Part shown: positions 9,412 through 17,838 of the stretch, one piece after another | Layout: each line of letters opens with the position of its first letter | Numbering within the stretch: position 1 is the first letter of the stretch | DNA from: an uncultured Rhodospirillaceae bacterium | GTDB lineage: Bacteria > Pseudomonadota > Alphaproteobacteria > CAAGCB01 > CAG-977 | Assembly (NCBI GenBank): GCA_900550445.1 | Contig: URSF01000003.1 | Coordinates: 1-64,000 of the forward strand | Length of the DNA stretch: 64,000 bases | Reading direction: 5' to 3' | Notes under the pieces: generated by a model | What the model was told of the DNA's origin: nothing | The model's database searches: none | Seen by the model: the letters and a program-made list of their open reading frames with translations, nothing else | Made by a program: the position numbers and the translations under genes

Positions 9412-9427
9412 TGGCACGCTTTGTGCA
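9412..9427 (+). promoter_or_regulatory. Sigma-54 (RpoN)-type promoter of the flgF operon
   Basis: TGGCACG (9412-9418) followed after four bases by GTGCA (9423-9427) places the invariant GG and GC exactly 12 bases apart (9413 and 9425), as in -24/-12 promoters. There is one mismatch, GTGCA instead of TTGCA. It lies about 50 bases upstream of flgF. In Caulobacter and relatives the class of genes that includes the rod and ring genes is RpoN-dependent, so the placement makes sense. Confidence 0.75.
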
Positions 9428-9475
9428 TTACATTAAGCGAAAACAAACAGCTCCGTACGGAAACAGGGGGAAAAA

Positions 9476-10216
9476 ATGGAAAATACACTTTATATTGCTT
9501 TGTCCAGACAAACCAGCCTGTGGCGCCAGTTGGACATGGTCGCCAACAATCTGGCAAACGTTAATACGACCGGCTATAAAGGCGTTCAGCCTCATTTTAC
9601 GGAATATGTTTCCAAAAGCAAAACAGATGAAAGCCTTTTGTCGGACAGATTATCCTTTGTCCACGATTTCGGCATCGTCCGCGATTTTACCGAAGGCGCG
9701 TTTTCAGCGACGGACAATCCGCTGGATCTGGCGATTCACGGCCCGTCCTACTTTGTCGTCGACACCCCCGAAGGCATTCGCTACACACGCAACGGCCAAC
9801 TGAAAATCAATGACGAAGGCATGCTGGTAACGTCTTCCAACTATCCGATACTGGACGACAGAAACAACCCGATTTTTATCGCCCCCGAAGAAACGGAATT
9901 CAACGTCACGCGCGACGGAACGATTTTAACGGAAAACGGCCCGGTCGCCACTTTGCAGACCGTCGAATTCGCCGATCAGCAGAAACTGCGCGCGACTCAC
10001 AGCGGCCTTTACAGAAACACGGAAAACAATCCGATGACGGTCGTCCGCCCGAATGTCGAACAGGGTATGATCGAAACATCAAACGTCAACGCCGTTGTGG
10101 AAATGGCGGAAATGATTAAATTGCAGCGCGCTTATGAAAACATTCAGATGATGATTGATACGGAACATACGCGCCGGCAGAACGCCATGCAGGTTTATGC
10201 CAGATCCGGCAGTTAA
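9476..10216 (+). CDS. flgF: Flagellar proximal rod protein FlgF
   Basis: This 246-residue axial protein has the N-terminal rod signature (QLDMVANNLANVNTTGYKGV, residues 19-38), a central hook-like domain containing NPLDLAIHGPSYFVV and TRNGQLKINDEGMLV, and the C-terminal helix with SNVNAVVEMAEMIKLQRAYE. No cleavable signal peptide is seen, as expected for flagellar type III export. The RBS AGGGGGAAAAA precedes the ATG. It is the first gene of the rightward flgF-G-A-H operon and is followed 27 bases later by flgG. Confidence 0.95.
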   Translation: MENTLYIALSRQTSLWRQLDMVANNLANVNTTGYKGVQPHFTEYVSKSKTDESLLSDRLSFVHDFGIVRDFTEGAFSATDNPLDLAIHGPSYFVVDTPEGIRYTRNGQLKINDEGMLVTSSNYPILDDRNNPIFIAPEETEFNVTRDGTILTENGPVATLQTVEFADQQKLRATHSGLYRNTENNPMTVVRPNVEQGMIETSNVNAVVEMAEMIKLQRAYENIQMMIDTEHTRRQNAMQVYARSGS

Positions 10217-10243
10217 GAATTTATTTTTTAAGGAGTCACTATC

Positions 10244-11035
10244 ATGAGAGCACTTCATATCGGCGCAACGGGAATGTTGGCACAACAGACAAACGTCGAG
10301 GTTATCTCAAACAACATCGCGAACATGAACACGACGGCTTATTCGCGCAGACGGGCGGAATTTCATGACCTTTTGTATCAAGATATGCGCCGCGTCGGAG
10401 CCAATTCTTCAGATTCCGGCACTGTCGTTCCGTCGGGAATCCAGCTGGGGCTGGGCGTCAAAACGGCTTCCGTCTACCGTGTATCGGAACACGGATCCGT
10501 CTTAAACACCAACAACACACTGGATTTGGCCATTCAGGGCAACGGATATTTTCAGATCGAACTGCCTAACGACCGCGGCACCGGATACACTCGCGACGGC
10601 GCTTTTCAAGTCAGTTCCGAAGGAATTCTGGTAACTTCGGACGGCTATACCGTTCAGCCCGGCATTACAATCCCCGAAAACGCAATCGGCATTACAATTA
10701 ACTCGTCGGGCGAAGTCTGGGTCAAAGAAGACGGAGAAACGGAATTAACTAACGTCGGCCAGCTGGAAATCGCCAATTTCTTAAATGAATCCGGACTGGA
10801 AGCAATCGGGGATAACCTGTTTGTCGAAACGGCCGCTTCGGGCAATCCGACCGTAGACGTTCCGGGTGAATTAGGTTTCGGGACTATTTTACAGGGATAT
10901 CTGGAAAACTCCAACGTCAATGTCGTTTCGGAAATCACGGAACTGGTGTCCGCCCAGCGCGCCTATGAAATGAATTCCAAAGTCATCACGACGGCCGATC
11001 AAATGCTGTCTACGATCAACCAGTTGAAATCATAA
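10244..11035 (+). CDS. flgG: Flagellar distal rod protein FlgG
   Basis: This 263-residue protein matches FlgG length and motifs: MRALHIGATGMLAQQTNVEV at the start, ISNNIANMNTTAYSRRRAEF, then NTLDLAIQGNGYFQIELP and YTRDGAFQVSSEGILV. The C-terminus has LENSNVNVVSEITELVSAQR and ends ADQMLSTINQLKS. It is the rod/hook family member that forms the distal rod. AAGGAG precedes the start. Confidence 0.97.
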   Translation: MRALHIGATGMLAQQTNVEVISNNIANMNTTAYSRRRAEFHDLLYQDMRRVGANSSDSGTVVPSGIQLGLGVKTASVYRVSEHGSVLNTNNTLDLAIQGNGYFQIELPNDRGTGYTRDGAFQVSSEGILVTSDGYTVQPGITIPENAIGITINSSGEVWVKEDGETELTNVGQLEIANFLNESGLEAIGDNLFVETAASGNPTVDVPGELGFGTILQGYLENSNVNVVSEITELVSAQRAYEMNSKVITTADQMLSTINQLKS

Positions 11036-11043
11036 GGAATAAA

Positions 11044-12048
11044 ATGATGCTGCGCCTGATTTTCATTGTCGTTTTATCCGTAATCCCGCTGAATAACGCG
11101 GCGGGAACGGATCTGTGGGCGTCAGAGGAAAAAACAGCCGAAGCGCATGAAAACTTACAGGCTCTGCCGGTTGTCCTGAAGCAAAAAGCCGTCGTCGCCG
11201 ACGAATATATCCGGCTGGGCGATTTATTTTCAGGCCTGGATTCCGATGCGGACAAGAAAATCGTCGCTCCCGCGCCGGCTTTAGGCAAAGAAGCGGTTCT
11301 GACGGCCGAATGGTTAAAAAAACTGGCGCAGACGAACAAAATCGGTTGGACGCCGGCAGACAGCAAAACAGCGGTGACCGTACGCCGCGACGCGTATGAA
11401 ATCAGCGCGAACGAAATCAAAAAGATTTTGGTCAAAGAACTAAAAGCGCACGGATTGCCGGAAAATGCGGATTTATTTATTCAAAGCGGCAGCCTGCCGG
11501 TTTTGGTCCCGGTAAAATCTTCCTGGCGTCTGGATCCCGTTCAAACGGAATACAATTCTTTCCGCCAGACGTTTGAAGCAAAAATGAACTTAATCGTCAA
11601 CGCCGAAAAAAAGGACGATCTGTTTTTCGTCGGCAAAGCGCAGATTTTCATTACGGTGCCTGTTGCAAAACAAGACCTGAAATCCGGCCAGATTATTACG
11701 CGCGACGACATTCAGATGAACAACATCGTTCAGGAAACGGGCCGGCGGCGCATAGAACCCGTTAATATGGAAGACCTGATCGGCAAAGAAGTCAAACGGT
11801 CCATACGGGCGGGACAACACATTTCGCAAAATGACGTGCAAACGCAGGTCATGGTTGCCAAAGGAAAAATCATCACCCTGAACTTTACCAAAGGCGGCAT
11901 TATGCTCAGCGCCAAAGGCAAAGCTCTGGAAAACGGCGGTCTGGGGGACACCGTGCGCGTGATGAACACACAAAGCAAATCAGTTGTACAGGGAACGGTG
12001 ACGGGGCCGGAAACGGTTTCTATCGTTCCTGCCGGCGGACACCCCTAA
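11044..12048 (+). CDS. flgA: Flagellar P-ring assembly chaperone FlgA
   Basis: This 334-residue protein has an N-terminal signal peptide (cleavage near residue 20). Residues about 45-190 form the variable N-terminal part. A C-terminal SAF/FlgA domain (about 200-330) contains VPVAKQDLKSGQIITRDDIQ and DLIGKEVKRSIRAGQHI, and finishes GDTVRVMNTQSKSVVQGTV. FlgA works in the periplasm to assemble FlgI around the rod; flgI itself is not in the window. The gene lies 8 bases after flgG and 9 bases before flgH. Confidence 0.92.
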   Translation: MMLRLIFIVVLSVIPLNNAAGTDLWASEEKTAEAHENLQALPVVLKQKAVVADEYIRLGDLFSGLDSDADKKIVAPAPALGKEAVLTAEWLKKLAQTNKIGWTPADSKTAVTVRRDAYEISANEIKKILVKELKAHGLPENADLFIQSGSLPVLVPVKSSWRLDPVQTEYNSFRQTFEAKMNLIVNAEKKDDLFFVGKAQIFITVPVAKQDLKSGQIITRDDIQMNNIVQETGRRRIEPVNMEDLIGKEVKRSIRAGQHISQNDVQTQVMVAKGKIITLNFTKGGIMLSAKGKALENGGLGDTVRVMNTQSKSVVQGTVTGPETVSIVPAGGHP

Positions 12049-12057
12049 AGGGAGGAT

Positions 12058-12828
12058 ATGAATATGAAAAAACGATATCTGCAGAAATTGGCTAAAACGG
12101 CTCTGATAACCGTTATTGCCTTAAACGCGTCCGGCTGCGCCTATTTCGGCCGCCTGGCCGACGTCGGCAAAGCGCCTGAATTTTCAAAAATTCAGAACCC
12201 GACAAAGGAAAAAGGCTATACGCCCGTTGACATGCCCATGCCCGAACCGCAGACGCCGTATGTCAACGCAAATTCGCTGTGGCGGCCGGGATCCAAAGGA
12301 TTTTTTAAAGATCAGCGCGCTTCGCAGGTCGGCGATATCTTAACCGTTCAAGTGGTTATTTCCGATAAAGCTCTTTTAGAAAACAAATCGGAACAAAAAC
12401 GCGGCGACGATGACGACAGCGTCAGCATCGGCGCTCTGGCCGGCCTGGAAAAATATGCAGGGAAAATTCTGCCCAGCGGCGTGGACGTTTCCAACCTGTT
12501 CAATATTACCAGCAGCCGAGATATCACCGGCGACGGATCAATCGACAGAAATGAAAAAATCGACGTGACAATGGCCGCCGTCGTCACGCAGATTTTGCCC
12601 AACGGCAATCTGGTGATTTCCGGCAAACAGGAAGTCCGCGTCAACTATGAAATGCGCCAGCTGCACATGACGGGCATCATCAGACGCGAAGACATTTCCA
12701 CTTTAAACACGATCAAATCGGAAAAAATCGCTGAGCTGCGCGTCGCTTACGGCGGCAAAGGAACCATCAGCGATGTCCAGCAGCCGCGTTACGGACGGCA
12801 AGTTCTGGATATTATCAGTCCGTTTTAA
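12058..12828 (+). CDS. flgH: Flagellar L-ring lipoprotein FlgH
   Basis: This 256-residue lipoprotein has signal sequence LITVIALNASGC with the lipidated Cys at about residue 27. The body has the FlgH features SLWRPGSKGFFKDQRASQVG, DILTVQVVISDKALLENKS, VVTQILPNGNLVISGKQEVR and the ending DVQQPRYGRQVLDIISPF. It forms the outer-membrane bushing. It is the last gene before a strong hairpin terminator. Confidence 0.96.
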   Translation: MNMKKRYLQKLAKTALITVIALNASGCAYFGRLADVGKAPEFSKIQNPTKEKGYTPVDMPMPEPQTPYVNANSLWRPGSKGFFKDQRASQVGDILTVQVVISDKALLENKSEQKRGDDDDSVSIGALAGLEKYAGKILPSGVDVSNLFNITSSRDITGDGSIDRNEKIDVTMAAVVTQILPNGNLVISGKQEVRVNYEMRQLHMTGIIRREDISTLNTIKSEKIAELRVAYGGKGTISDVQQPRYGRQVLDIISPF

Positions 12829-12834
12829 CCGTTT

Positions 12835-12903
12835 GTGCTCCAAAGGCCGTCCTCCTCCCTCCCTTTTGGCCTTTGGAGCACTCTTTTCTTTCTTTTCACT
12901 CAC
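12835..12903 (+). terminator. Terminator after flgH
   Basis: A perfect 14-base stem (GTGCTCCAAAGGCC at 12835-12848 with GGCCTTTGGAGCAC at 12878-12891) is followed by TCTTTTCTTTCTTTTC. It should end most flgF-H transcripts, with possible read-through into flaF. Confidence 0.75.
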
Positions 12904-12926
12904 CCGACTTAACAAGGAGATCTCTC

Positions 12927-13253
12927 ATGACACAAAAAAAACTCACCGTTTCCGAAGAAGATGCTCTGGCCCTGCTGCGTTCCGCGACCAACATATCGCA
13001 TGCCCGCCGGACAGGCGATAAAACAGGTCTGACAATTGCTTTAGACGAAAACATGCAGCTTTGGACCGCCATTCAAACGCTGGTTTCCCGTCAGGATCAC
13101 CCGCTGAACGAAACAGCTAAAGGCAATCTGATCAAACTGGCAAATTTTGTTGTCGCGAAAACGATTAAATATGGCTGCGACGCCTGCGACAAAACATTAG
13201 ATACTTTGGAAAATATGAACCTGCAGATCGCGGAAGGACTGCTGGAACATTAA
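12927..13253 (+). CDS. flaF: FlaF family flagellin biosynthesis regulator
   Basis: This protein of about 108 residues starts at ATG 12927 behind AAGGAG. The core ALDENMQLWTAIQTLVSRQD, then NLIKLANFVVAKTIKYG and the ending LENMNLQIAEGLLEH match the FlaF pattern of an Asn-x-x-Leu-Trp core with a C-terminal N-x-x-I-A-x-G-L motif. In Caulobacter, FlaF acts with FlbT in flagellin production and export. flbT and flagellin genes are not in the window. An in-frame ATG at 12873 lies inside the upstream terminator region and is unlikely to be used. Confidence 0.78.
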   Translation: MTQKKLTVSEEDALALLRSATNISHARRTGDKTGLTIALDENMQLWTAIQTLVSRQDHPLNETAKGNLIKLANFVVAKTIKYGCDACDKTLDTLENMNLQIAEGLLEH

Positions 13254-13275
13254 TCCGCCGCCTTTTTACGCCGAA

Positions 13276-13300
13276 CCCCCGTCCGATACGGGGGTTTTTT
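13276..13300 (+). terminator. Terminator after flaF
   Basis: The stem CCCCCGT (13276-13282) / ACGGGGG (13288-13294) with a 5-base loop is followed by six T. It lies about 20 bases beyond the flaF stop. Confidence 0.85.
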
Positions 13301-13308
13301 GCGGCAAA

Positions 13309-13540
13309 TTGTCAAAATTCGTCACAATTAATAATCGACAAGAAAAAAAGAACTGATAAAACAAAACGTTAAGCCTTTTTTCCCCGAAACGAAAAAGAAC
13401 CATAATTCCGCCACATTTTTTTTATACCCTGAAAGGGTAAGGAAAATATTTTCCTTTCGGAGGAGAGGCCGAATAAAAAAACATTTCAGCCTTCTTTGTA
13501 TACTGAACGGGATAGGTTCCCCCTATCCCGTTTTTTTTTT
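13309..13540 (+). ncRNA. Candidate small RNA gene between flaF and atpG
   Basis: After the flaF terminator there is a second, very strong rightward terminator (stem CGGGATAGG 13508-13516 / CCTATCCCG 13522-13530, then ten T). No ORF lies between them, so an independent transcript is likely. Upstream of that terminator are three consecutive hairpins: TACCCT/AGGGTA (13425-13439), AAGGAAAA/TTTTCCTT (13439-13456) and TTCGG/CCGAA (13456-13473). A weak promoter TTGTCA (13309-13314) with a -10-like ATAATC (13331-13336) is possible. It matches no RNA family that I recognise (not 4.5S, tmRNA or 6S by eye). The start is uncertain. Confidence 0.35.
13508..13540 (+). terminator. Strong rightward terminator facing atpG
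   Basis: A 9-base GC-rich stem with a 5-base loop and ten consecutive T. The T run reaches the stop codon of the convergent atpG. On the minus strand the hairpin is not followed by T, so it works rightwards only. Confidence 0.8.
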
Positions 13541-14432
13541 ATTTTCTCTTTTGCATACGCAGCGCTTCCGCCCCGGAAACAACGTCCAGCAACTCTGTCG
13601 TAATATTTTCCTGACGCATTTGCTGATATTCCAGATTCATCGCCTCCAGATTTTCGTCAATATTCTTTTCCGCAGCCTGCATTGTCGTTAAACGCATGTG
13701 GTGTTCCGCCGACAAAGCTTCCGTAATCGCCGTTGACAACTCAATCAGCAGCCGTTCTTTCAGCAGCGCGGAATAAATCGTCTGCGGCGGCAGAGTATAA
13801 GTCGGGAAATTCCGTCCCGGCCAGCCCATTTTTTTCAAACGTTCCAGCCATTCCGTCCCCAAAGGCATCAGCAGTGTCGAAGTCGGCGAAACGCTGACCC
13901 CGCGTTTTTCGCTGTAATAAACATAAACATGCGTAATATGGTTGGTACGCATATATTCTTCCGCGGTCACCAAAACAGAAGCGGCCGTTTTGCTGACGGC
14001 TTTGACGGAATTTGAAATCGGATAACTTTCAACAATATTCCACTGATTGCGCATCAGCTGCCCGATGATCTGCCGGCCGACGGCGATAAAACCGGTCTGG
14101 TTGATCTGAAATCCTTTTTCCGTCAACGATTTTTGCGCAAACCGGACGACTTCGCGATTCATTTTACCGACCAACCCCGTATCCGACCCGATTAAAACGG
14201 CCAACACCCGCCGGGATTCCGGTTTAACGCGAGGTTCCTTCGGCAATTCCAGAGCCCCGTTTTTCATCAGCGCCACCGCCCCCAGATTAATCGTGCGTCC
14301 GTATTCGATCAAAGACTTTAAAGCCGTATCATATTGAATAATACTGACCGCAGACAGCGATTTCATCGTCGAAACGATAGAACGCAAATCCTGCGTTGTC
14401 TTTATCCGCTTTTGCAGTCCTTCAATATCCAT
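13539..14432 (-). CDS. atpG: N-type ATP synthase gamma subunit
   Basis: This 297-residue protein is the central rotor shaft of F1. N-terminal helix: MDIEGLQKRIKTTQDLRSIV, then STMKSLSAVSIIQYDTA. The middle has the Rossmann-like part (VLIGSDTGLVGKMNREV). C-terminal helix: SAEHHMRLTTMQAAEKNIDE and the ending TTELLDVVSGAEALRMQ. The distance from typical F-type gamma subunits fits the N-ATPase branch. It is the last gene of the atpDCQRBEFAG operon, 8 bases after atpA. Confidence 0.92.
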   Translation of the reverse strand: MDIEGLQKRIKTTQDLRSIVSTMKSLSAVSIIQYDTALKSLIEYGRTINLGAVALMKNGALELPKEPRVKPESRRVLAVLIGSDTGLVGKMNREVVRFAQKSLTEKGFQINQTGFIAVGRQIIGQLMRNQWNIVESYPISNSVKAVSKTAASVLVTAEEYMRTNHITHVYVYYSEKRGVSVSPTSTLLMPLGTEWLERLKKMGWPGRNFPTYTLPPQTIYSALLKERLLIELSTAITEALSAEHHMRLTTMQAAEKNIDENLEAMNLEYQQMRQENITTELLDVVSGAEALRMQKRK

Positions 14433-14440
14433 ACCGTTTC

Positions 14441-15970
14441 CTACACTTGTTTTGCGGACAGAACGCGTTCGTTAACCAAAGCTTCCCGAATATCGTCGGC
14501 CAGCGCTTTTTTGCGTTCCGGCGACAGCTTTTCACGATGCAGGATCTGTTCCGCCGTTTCTTTGTGCGTCGTTTTCATCAGCTGAGCAATCACGCGGTAA
14601 GCTTTTTCTCTTAATTTATCGGTGACATTATCCAACAGCCCTTCCGTCGTCGCGAACAAAACGGCGATTTGTTCCACTACCGGAACCGGAGCGAACTGCT
14701 TTTGCTGCATTACGGCGCGAATAGCCCGTCCGCGTTTTAACTGTTTTTCCGTTTCCGCGTCCAGATGCGACCTGAACTTTGCAAAACTTTCCAATTCTTC
14801 AAACTGAGAAAAAGCCAGCTTCAACGGCCCGACCAAAGAACTGTAGGCCGGCAGCTGCGCATCGCCGCCGACACGCGAAACGGAACGCCCCGTGTCAATG
14901 GCAGGCAGGATCCCCTTTTGAAACATCGGCGAAGACAGATAAATCTGACCGTCCGTAATGGAAATGATATTTGTCGGAATATAGGCCGAAATATTTTGCG
15001 CTTCGGTTTCAACAATCGGCAGAGCCGTCAGCGAACCGCCGCCGAATTCGGGACGCAGACGCGTTGAACGTTCCAGCAAACGGGAATGAATATAGAAAAT
15101 ATCGCCCGGGAAAGCTTCACGTCCGGGCGGACGGCGCAGCAGCAAAGACAATTCGCGGTAAGCCCGCGCATGATTCGTCAGATCGTCATAGATCACCAAA
15201 ACGTCCCGGCCTTTTTCCATAAAGTATTCACCGATTGCCGTCGCCGCATACGGCGCAATATACTGCATGCCTGCCGTTTCGTCGCCCGAAGCGGCCACAA
15301 CGATCGTGTTTTTCATCACATCGTATTTTTTCAGGCTGTCAACCACGCGCGCGATAGCCGTTCCGCGCTGCGCGATGGCACAGTAAATGCAAATCACGTC
15401 CGTATTTTTCTGATTGATGATCGCGTCAACGGCCAATGCCGTTTTTCCCGTCTGCCGGTCGCCCAAAATCAGTTCGCGTTGACCGCGCCCGATCGGCGTA
15501 AAAGAATCAATCGCCTTAATTCCGGTCTGCAGAGGCGTTGAAACCGGCGCGCGGGCCATAATCGGATACGCTTCACGTTCGATTTTACGACGGTTAACCG
15601 TAACAATACGTCCCGCGCCGTCCAAAGGATTGCCCAGCGGGTCAATTACACGCCCCAACAAACGTTCGCCGACGGGAACGTCGACAACACGGCCGGTGCG
15701 GTGAACGCGGTCGCCGGCTTTAATTTCGTCCGGCTGATTTAAAAACACAACTCCGACGGAATTTTCCGACAATGTAAATGTCATTCCCATGACATTATTC
15801 GGGAACATCAGCAATTCTTCCATCTGAACGTTATCCAGACGGGAGACTTCGGCCGTACCGCCGGAAACCGAAGACACCGTACTGATTTCTTCGATATTCA
15901 TTTTGGCGGACTGAAGGTCGATCGTGTCCTGAACAATGCCGAAAACGTCTTTGACTGCTTCTATTAACAT
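14441..15970 (-). CDS. atpA: N-type ATP synthase alpha subunit
   Basis: This 509-residue alpha subunit has the Walker A GDRQTGKT (about residue 170), the Walker-B-like region VLVIYDDLTNHARAYREL, and the ending GYF-like nucleotide contact region typical of alpha (SRVGGDAQLPAYSSLVGPLK). The N-terminus aligns to the alpha beta-barrel (VSSVSGGTAEVSRLDNVQME). It lies in the order B-E-F-A-G with no separate delta gene between b and alpha, which is diagnostic of N-ATPase operons. Confidence 0.95.
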   Translation of the reverse strand: MLIEAVKDVFGIVQDTIDLQSAKMNIEEISTVSSVSGGTAEVSRLDNVQMEELLMFPNNVMGMTFTLSENSVGVVFLNQPDEIKAGDRVHRTGRVVDVPVGERLLGRVIDPLGNPLDGAGRIVTVNRRKIEREAYPIMARAPVSTPLQTGIKAIDSFTPIGRGQRELILGDRQTGKTALAVDAIINQKNTDVICIYCAIAQRGTAIARVVDSLKKYDVMKNTIVVAASGDETAGMQYIAPYAATAIGEYFMEKGRDVLVIYDDLTNHARAYRELSLLLRRPPGREAFPGDIFYIHSRLLERSTRLRPEFGGGSLTALPIVETEAQNISAYIPTNIISITDGQIYLSSPMFQKGILPAIDTGRSVSRVGGDAQLPAYSSLVGPLKLAFSQFEELESFAKFRSHLDAETEKQLKRGRAIRAVMQQKQFAPVPVVEQIAVLFATTEGLLDNVTDKLREKAYRVIAQLMKTTHKETAEQILHREKLSPERKKALADDIREALVNERVLSAKQV

Positions 15971-15988
15971 TTTGTTTCCGTTCTTTTA

Positions 15989-16771
15989 TCAGCTTTCTTC
16001 GCGGCTTAAACGCAAAGAAATATTTTCCAGAGCATCGTGCATTTTTGCCGTAAAGGTATTCAGATAATCGTCCAGATTCCATGAAACGACGTTTCCGTTT
16101 ACGGAAAATTCAATGCCGCACAACAAACGCGGGTTAACGTCAAAAACGAACTGCGGATTTTCTATTTCCAGAATTTCCGACAACATTTTTTTCAGCCCTT
16201 CCTGCGCTTCGGGCGTTAATTCTTCGGAAGTCGAAATCTGCAAAGGAACGTCCTGCGTATCCGCCGCCAGAAATTTTTTATCTTTCAAAGACAAATCTTC
16301 CAGCTGATGTCTGAACACGGAAATAAAGCGATCTTCCAAATCTTCATCAGCCATGCGTTTAAAAGCCTTGCGGGCGAATTCCAGAAAGTTGGCGACAAGC
16401 GTTTGGCGAACCTCGTTAATCATCAGCGCTTTTTCCCGATCCAGCTCCTGCTGCCACAGCAGACGTTTTTCCAAAACTTCCGCCTGTGCCTCATGTTCCA
16501 GTTCTTTGCGCAGCGTTTCCGCTTCTTCACGGGCTTCTTTTAAAATCTGCGTGCGTTCGTTATCAATCGCCAGATAACGTTTATTCAGCTCGTCCAGCTT
16601 TTTTTCGGCCTCGGCGGCCAGCCCTTCGGCATTTTGAATTTCCCCGGCGATATGTTTTTCGCGCTTGTCAATCGCGGCCAGCAGAGGCTTGTATAAAAAC
16701 TTGTACAAAGCCCAGGCCAAAATCGTAAAATTGACGATCTGCGCCAGTATGGTGGTAAAATCTACAGACAT
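15989..16771 (-). CDS. atpF: N-type ATP synthase b subunit with delta-like C-terminus
   Basis: At 260 residues this is longer than a normal b subunit (about 160). The N-terminal membrane helix (FTTILAQIVNFTILAWALYK) and long charged coiled coil (about 30-135) are those of subunit b. The C-terminal part (about 150-250) contains LTPEAQEGLKKML and a strand-turn pattern (FVFDVNPRLLCGIEFSVNG) that resembles the end of delta subunits. The operon has no atpH, so a fused b-delta stator would explain its absence. The fusion is my reading of the pattern, not verified by alignment. Confidence 0.88.
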   Translation of the reverse strand: MSVDFTTILAQIVNFTILAWALYKFLYKPLLAAIDKREKHIAGEIQNAEGLAAEAEKKLDELNKRYLAIDNERTQILKEAREEAETLRKELEHEAQAEVLEKRLLWQQELDREKALMINEVRQTLVANFLEFARKAFKRMADEDLEDRFISVFRHQLEDLSLKDKKFLAADTQDVPLQISTSEELTPEAQEGLKKMLSEILEIENPQFVFDVNPRLLCGIEFSVNGNVVSWNLDDYLNTFTAKMHDALENISLRLSREES

Positions 16772-16811
16772 GCTTCAAATCCTTATCTGTTAGGTGAAGG
16801 CCGAAAGGCTT

Positions 16812-17090
16812 TTATTTCGCCGCAGCGCTGACCGCATACTGCCAAAACGGATTTGCAAACAACAAAATCATGGCAACGACAAAGCAGTAAATGCCGGACG
16901 TTTCAATAATTGCCAGAGAAATAAACATCGTACGCGAAATTGATCCGGCTTCGTCAGGCTGCTGAGCCAGCGAAGTCAGCCCGGACGCGACGGCATAACC
17001 TTCCGCCAAACCGGCGGCACTGGCCCCGATGCACAGACAAAAACCTGCGGTAAAAATTGAAATGGAACCTAAAATTGCAACTAAATCCAT
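16812..17090 (-). CDS. atpE: N-type ATP synthase c subunit (rotor ring)
   Basis: This 92-residue two-helix hairpin has helix 1 with GASAAGLAEGYAVASGLTSL, loop AQQPDEAG and helix 2 with ISLAIIETSGIYCFVVAMIL. The ion-binding carboxylate is Glu in IIETSGIY; the E-T-S-x-x-Y context resembles Na+-binding c subunits, where Ser/Thr and Tyr next to the Glu help bind sodium. A second Glu in helix 1 (GLAEGY) is characteristic of N-type c subunits. Na+ rather than H+ coupling is possible but is not settled by sequence, because an N-type ring with two carboxylates has been reported to bind protons. Confidence 0.95.
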   Translation of the reverse strand: MDLVAILGSISIFTAGFCLCIGASAAGLAEGYAVASGLTSLAQQPDEAGSISRTMFISLAIIETSGIYCFVVAMILLFANPFWQYAVSAAAK

Positions 17091-17106
17091 AATACAGTCC
17101 TCCTGT

Positions 17107-17832
17107 TTATATTGTTTCGTTTATCGCAGCTTGTTTTTTGTCTTGTGACGAAACAAGATTTTCTTCTTCTTCATGAACGGAAGAAATATACATCAGCGCC
17201 AGCATCGCAAAAATATAAGCCTGAATCATACCGGTAAAAAGCCCCAGCACCTGCATGGGCAGAGGCAGAATGAAAGGAACGAGCATTAAACAAATCGATC
17301 CGATGATAACACCCGATAAAACGTTGCCGAACAAACGGACGGCCATAGCCCCTGTCGAGGTCAGCTCGCTTAAAATATTGAACGGCAACATAGCCGGGGA
17401 CGGTTCCAGATATTTTTTCAAATATCTTTTCAGTCCCGCGTTTTTAATTCCGAAAAACGGAATCCCCAGCAAAACCATCAAAGCCAGAGCCGCCGTCGTC
17501 GACAAAGAAGCCGTCGGCGTTTTGAATTCCGGAATTAAAGTCAAAAGGTTGCATGTTAAAATAAACAAAAACAACGTTCCGATAAACGGCAGATACGTCA
17601 TCGGATTGCCCGACGTCATTTCATGAATCTGGCCGTGAATAGCCTTAACCAGCACTTCCATGCCTGTCTGCCAGTGGGAAACTTTGTTACCCGTTTTTAA
17701 ATGTCTGGTCGCCAGCCAGGACACCAGCATTAAAATCACCATAACGATCCACGTTGACGCAATCGTCCAGTTCACGGGAATGTTCCAGTACGGCAGATAA
17801 AAGGCTATTTGTTCATCATACAATTCCAACAT
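17107..17832 (-). CDS. atpB: N-type ATP synthase a subunit
   Basis: This 241-residue integral membrane stator has five or six hydrophobic helices and the essential Arg in MAVRLFGNVLSGVIIG, followed by the final helices with GLFTGMIQAYIFAMLALMYI. It forms the ion half-channels with the c ring. It starts with RBS AGGAGT, seven bases after the atpR stop. Confidence 0.95.
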   Translation of the reverse strand: MLELYDEQIAFYLPYWNIPVNWTIASTWIVMVILMLVSWLATRHLKTGNKVSHWQTGMEVLVKAIHGQIHEMTSGNPMTYLPFIGTLFLFILTCNLLTLIPEFKTPTASLSTTAALALMVLLGIPFFGIKNAGLKRYLKKYLEPSPAMLPFNILSELTSTGAMAVRLFGNVLSGVIIGSICLMLVPFILPLPMQVLGLFTGMIQAYIFAMLALMYISSVHEEEENLVSSQDKKQAAINETI

Positions 17833-17838
17833 GCCGGT

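Noticed and set aside
9288..9557. N-terminal extension of FliL by 90 codons
   Set aside because: The stretch runs across the divergent promoter region and overlaps flgF; ATG 9287 has a proper RBS and a family-typical start.
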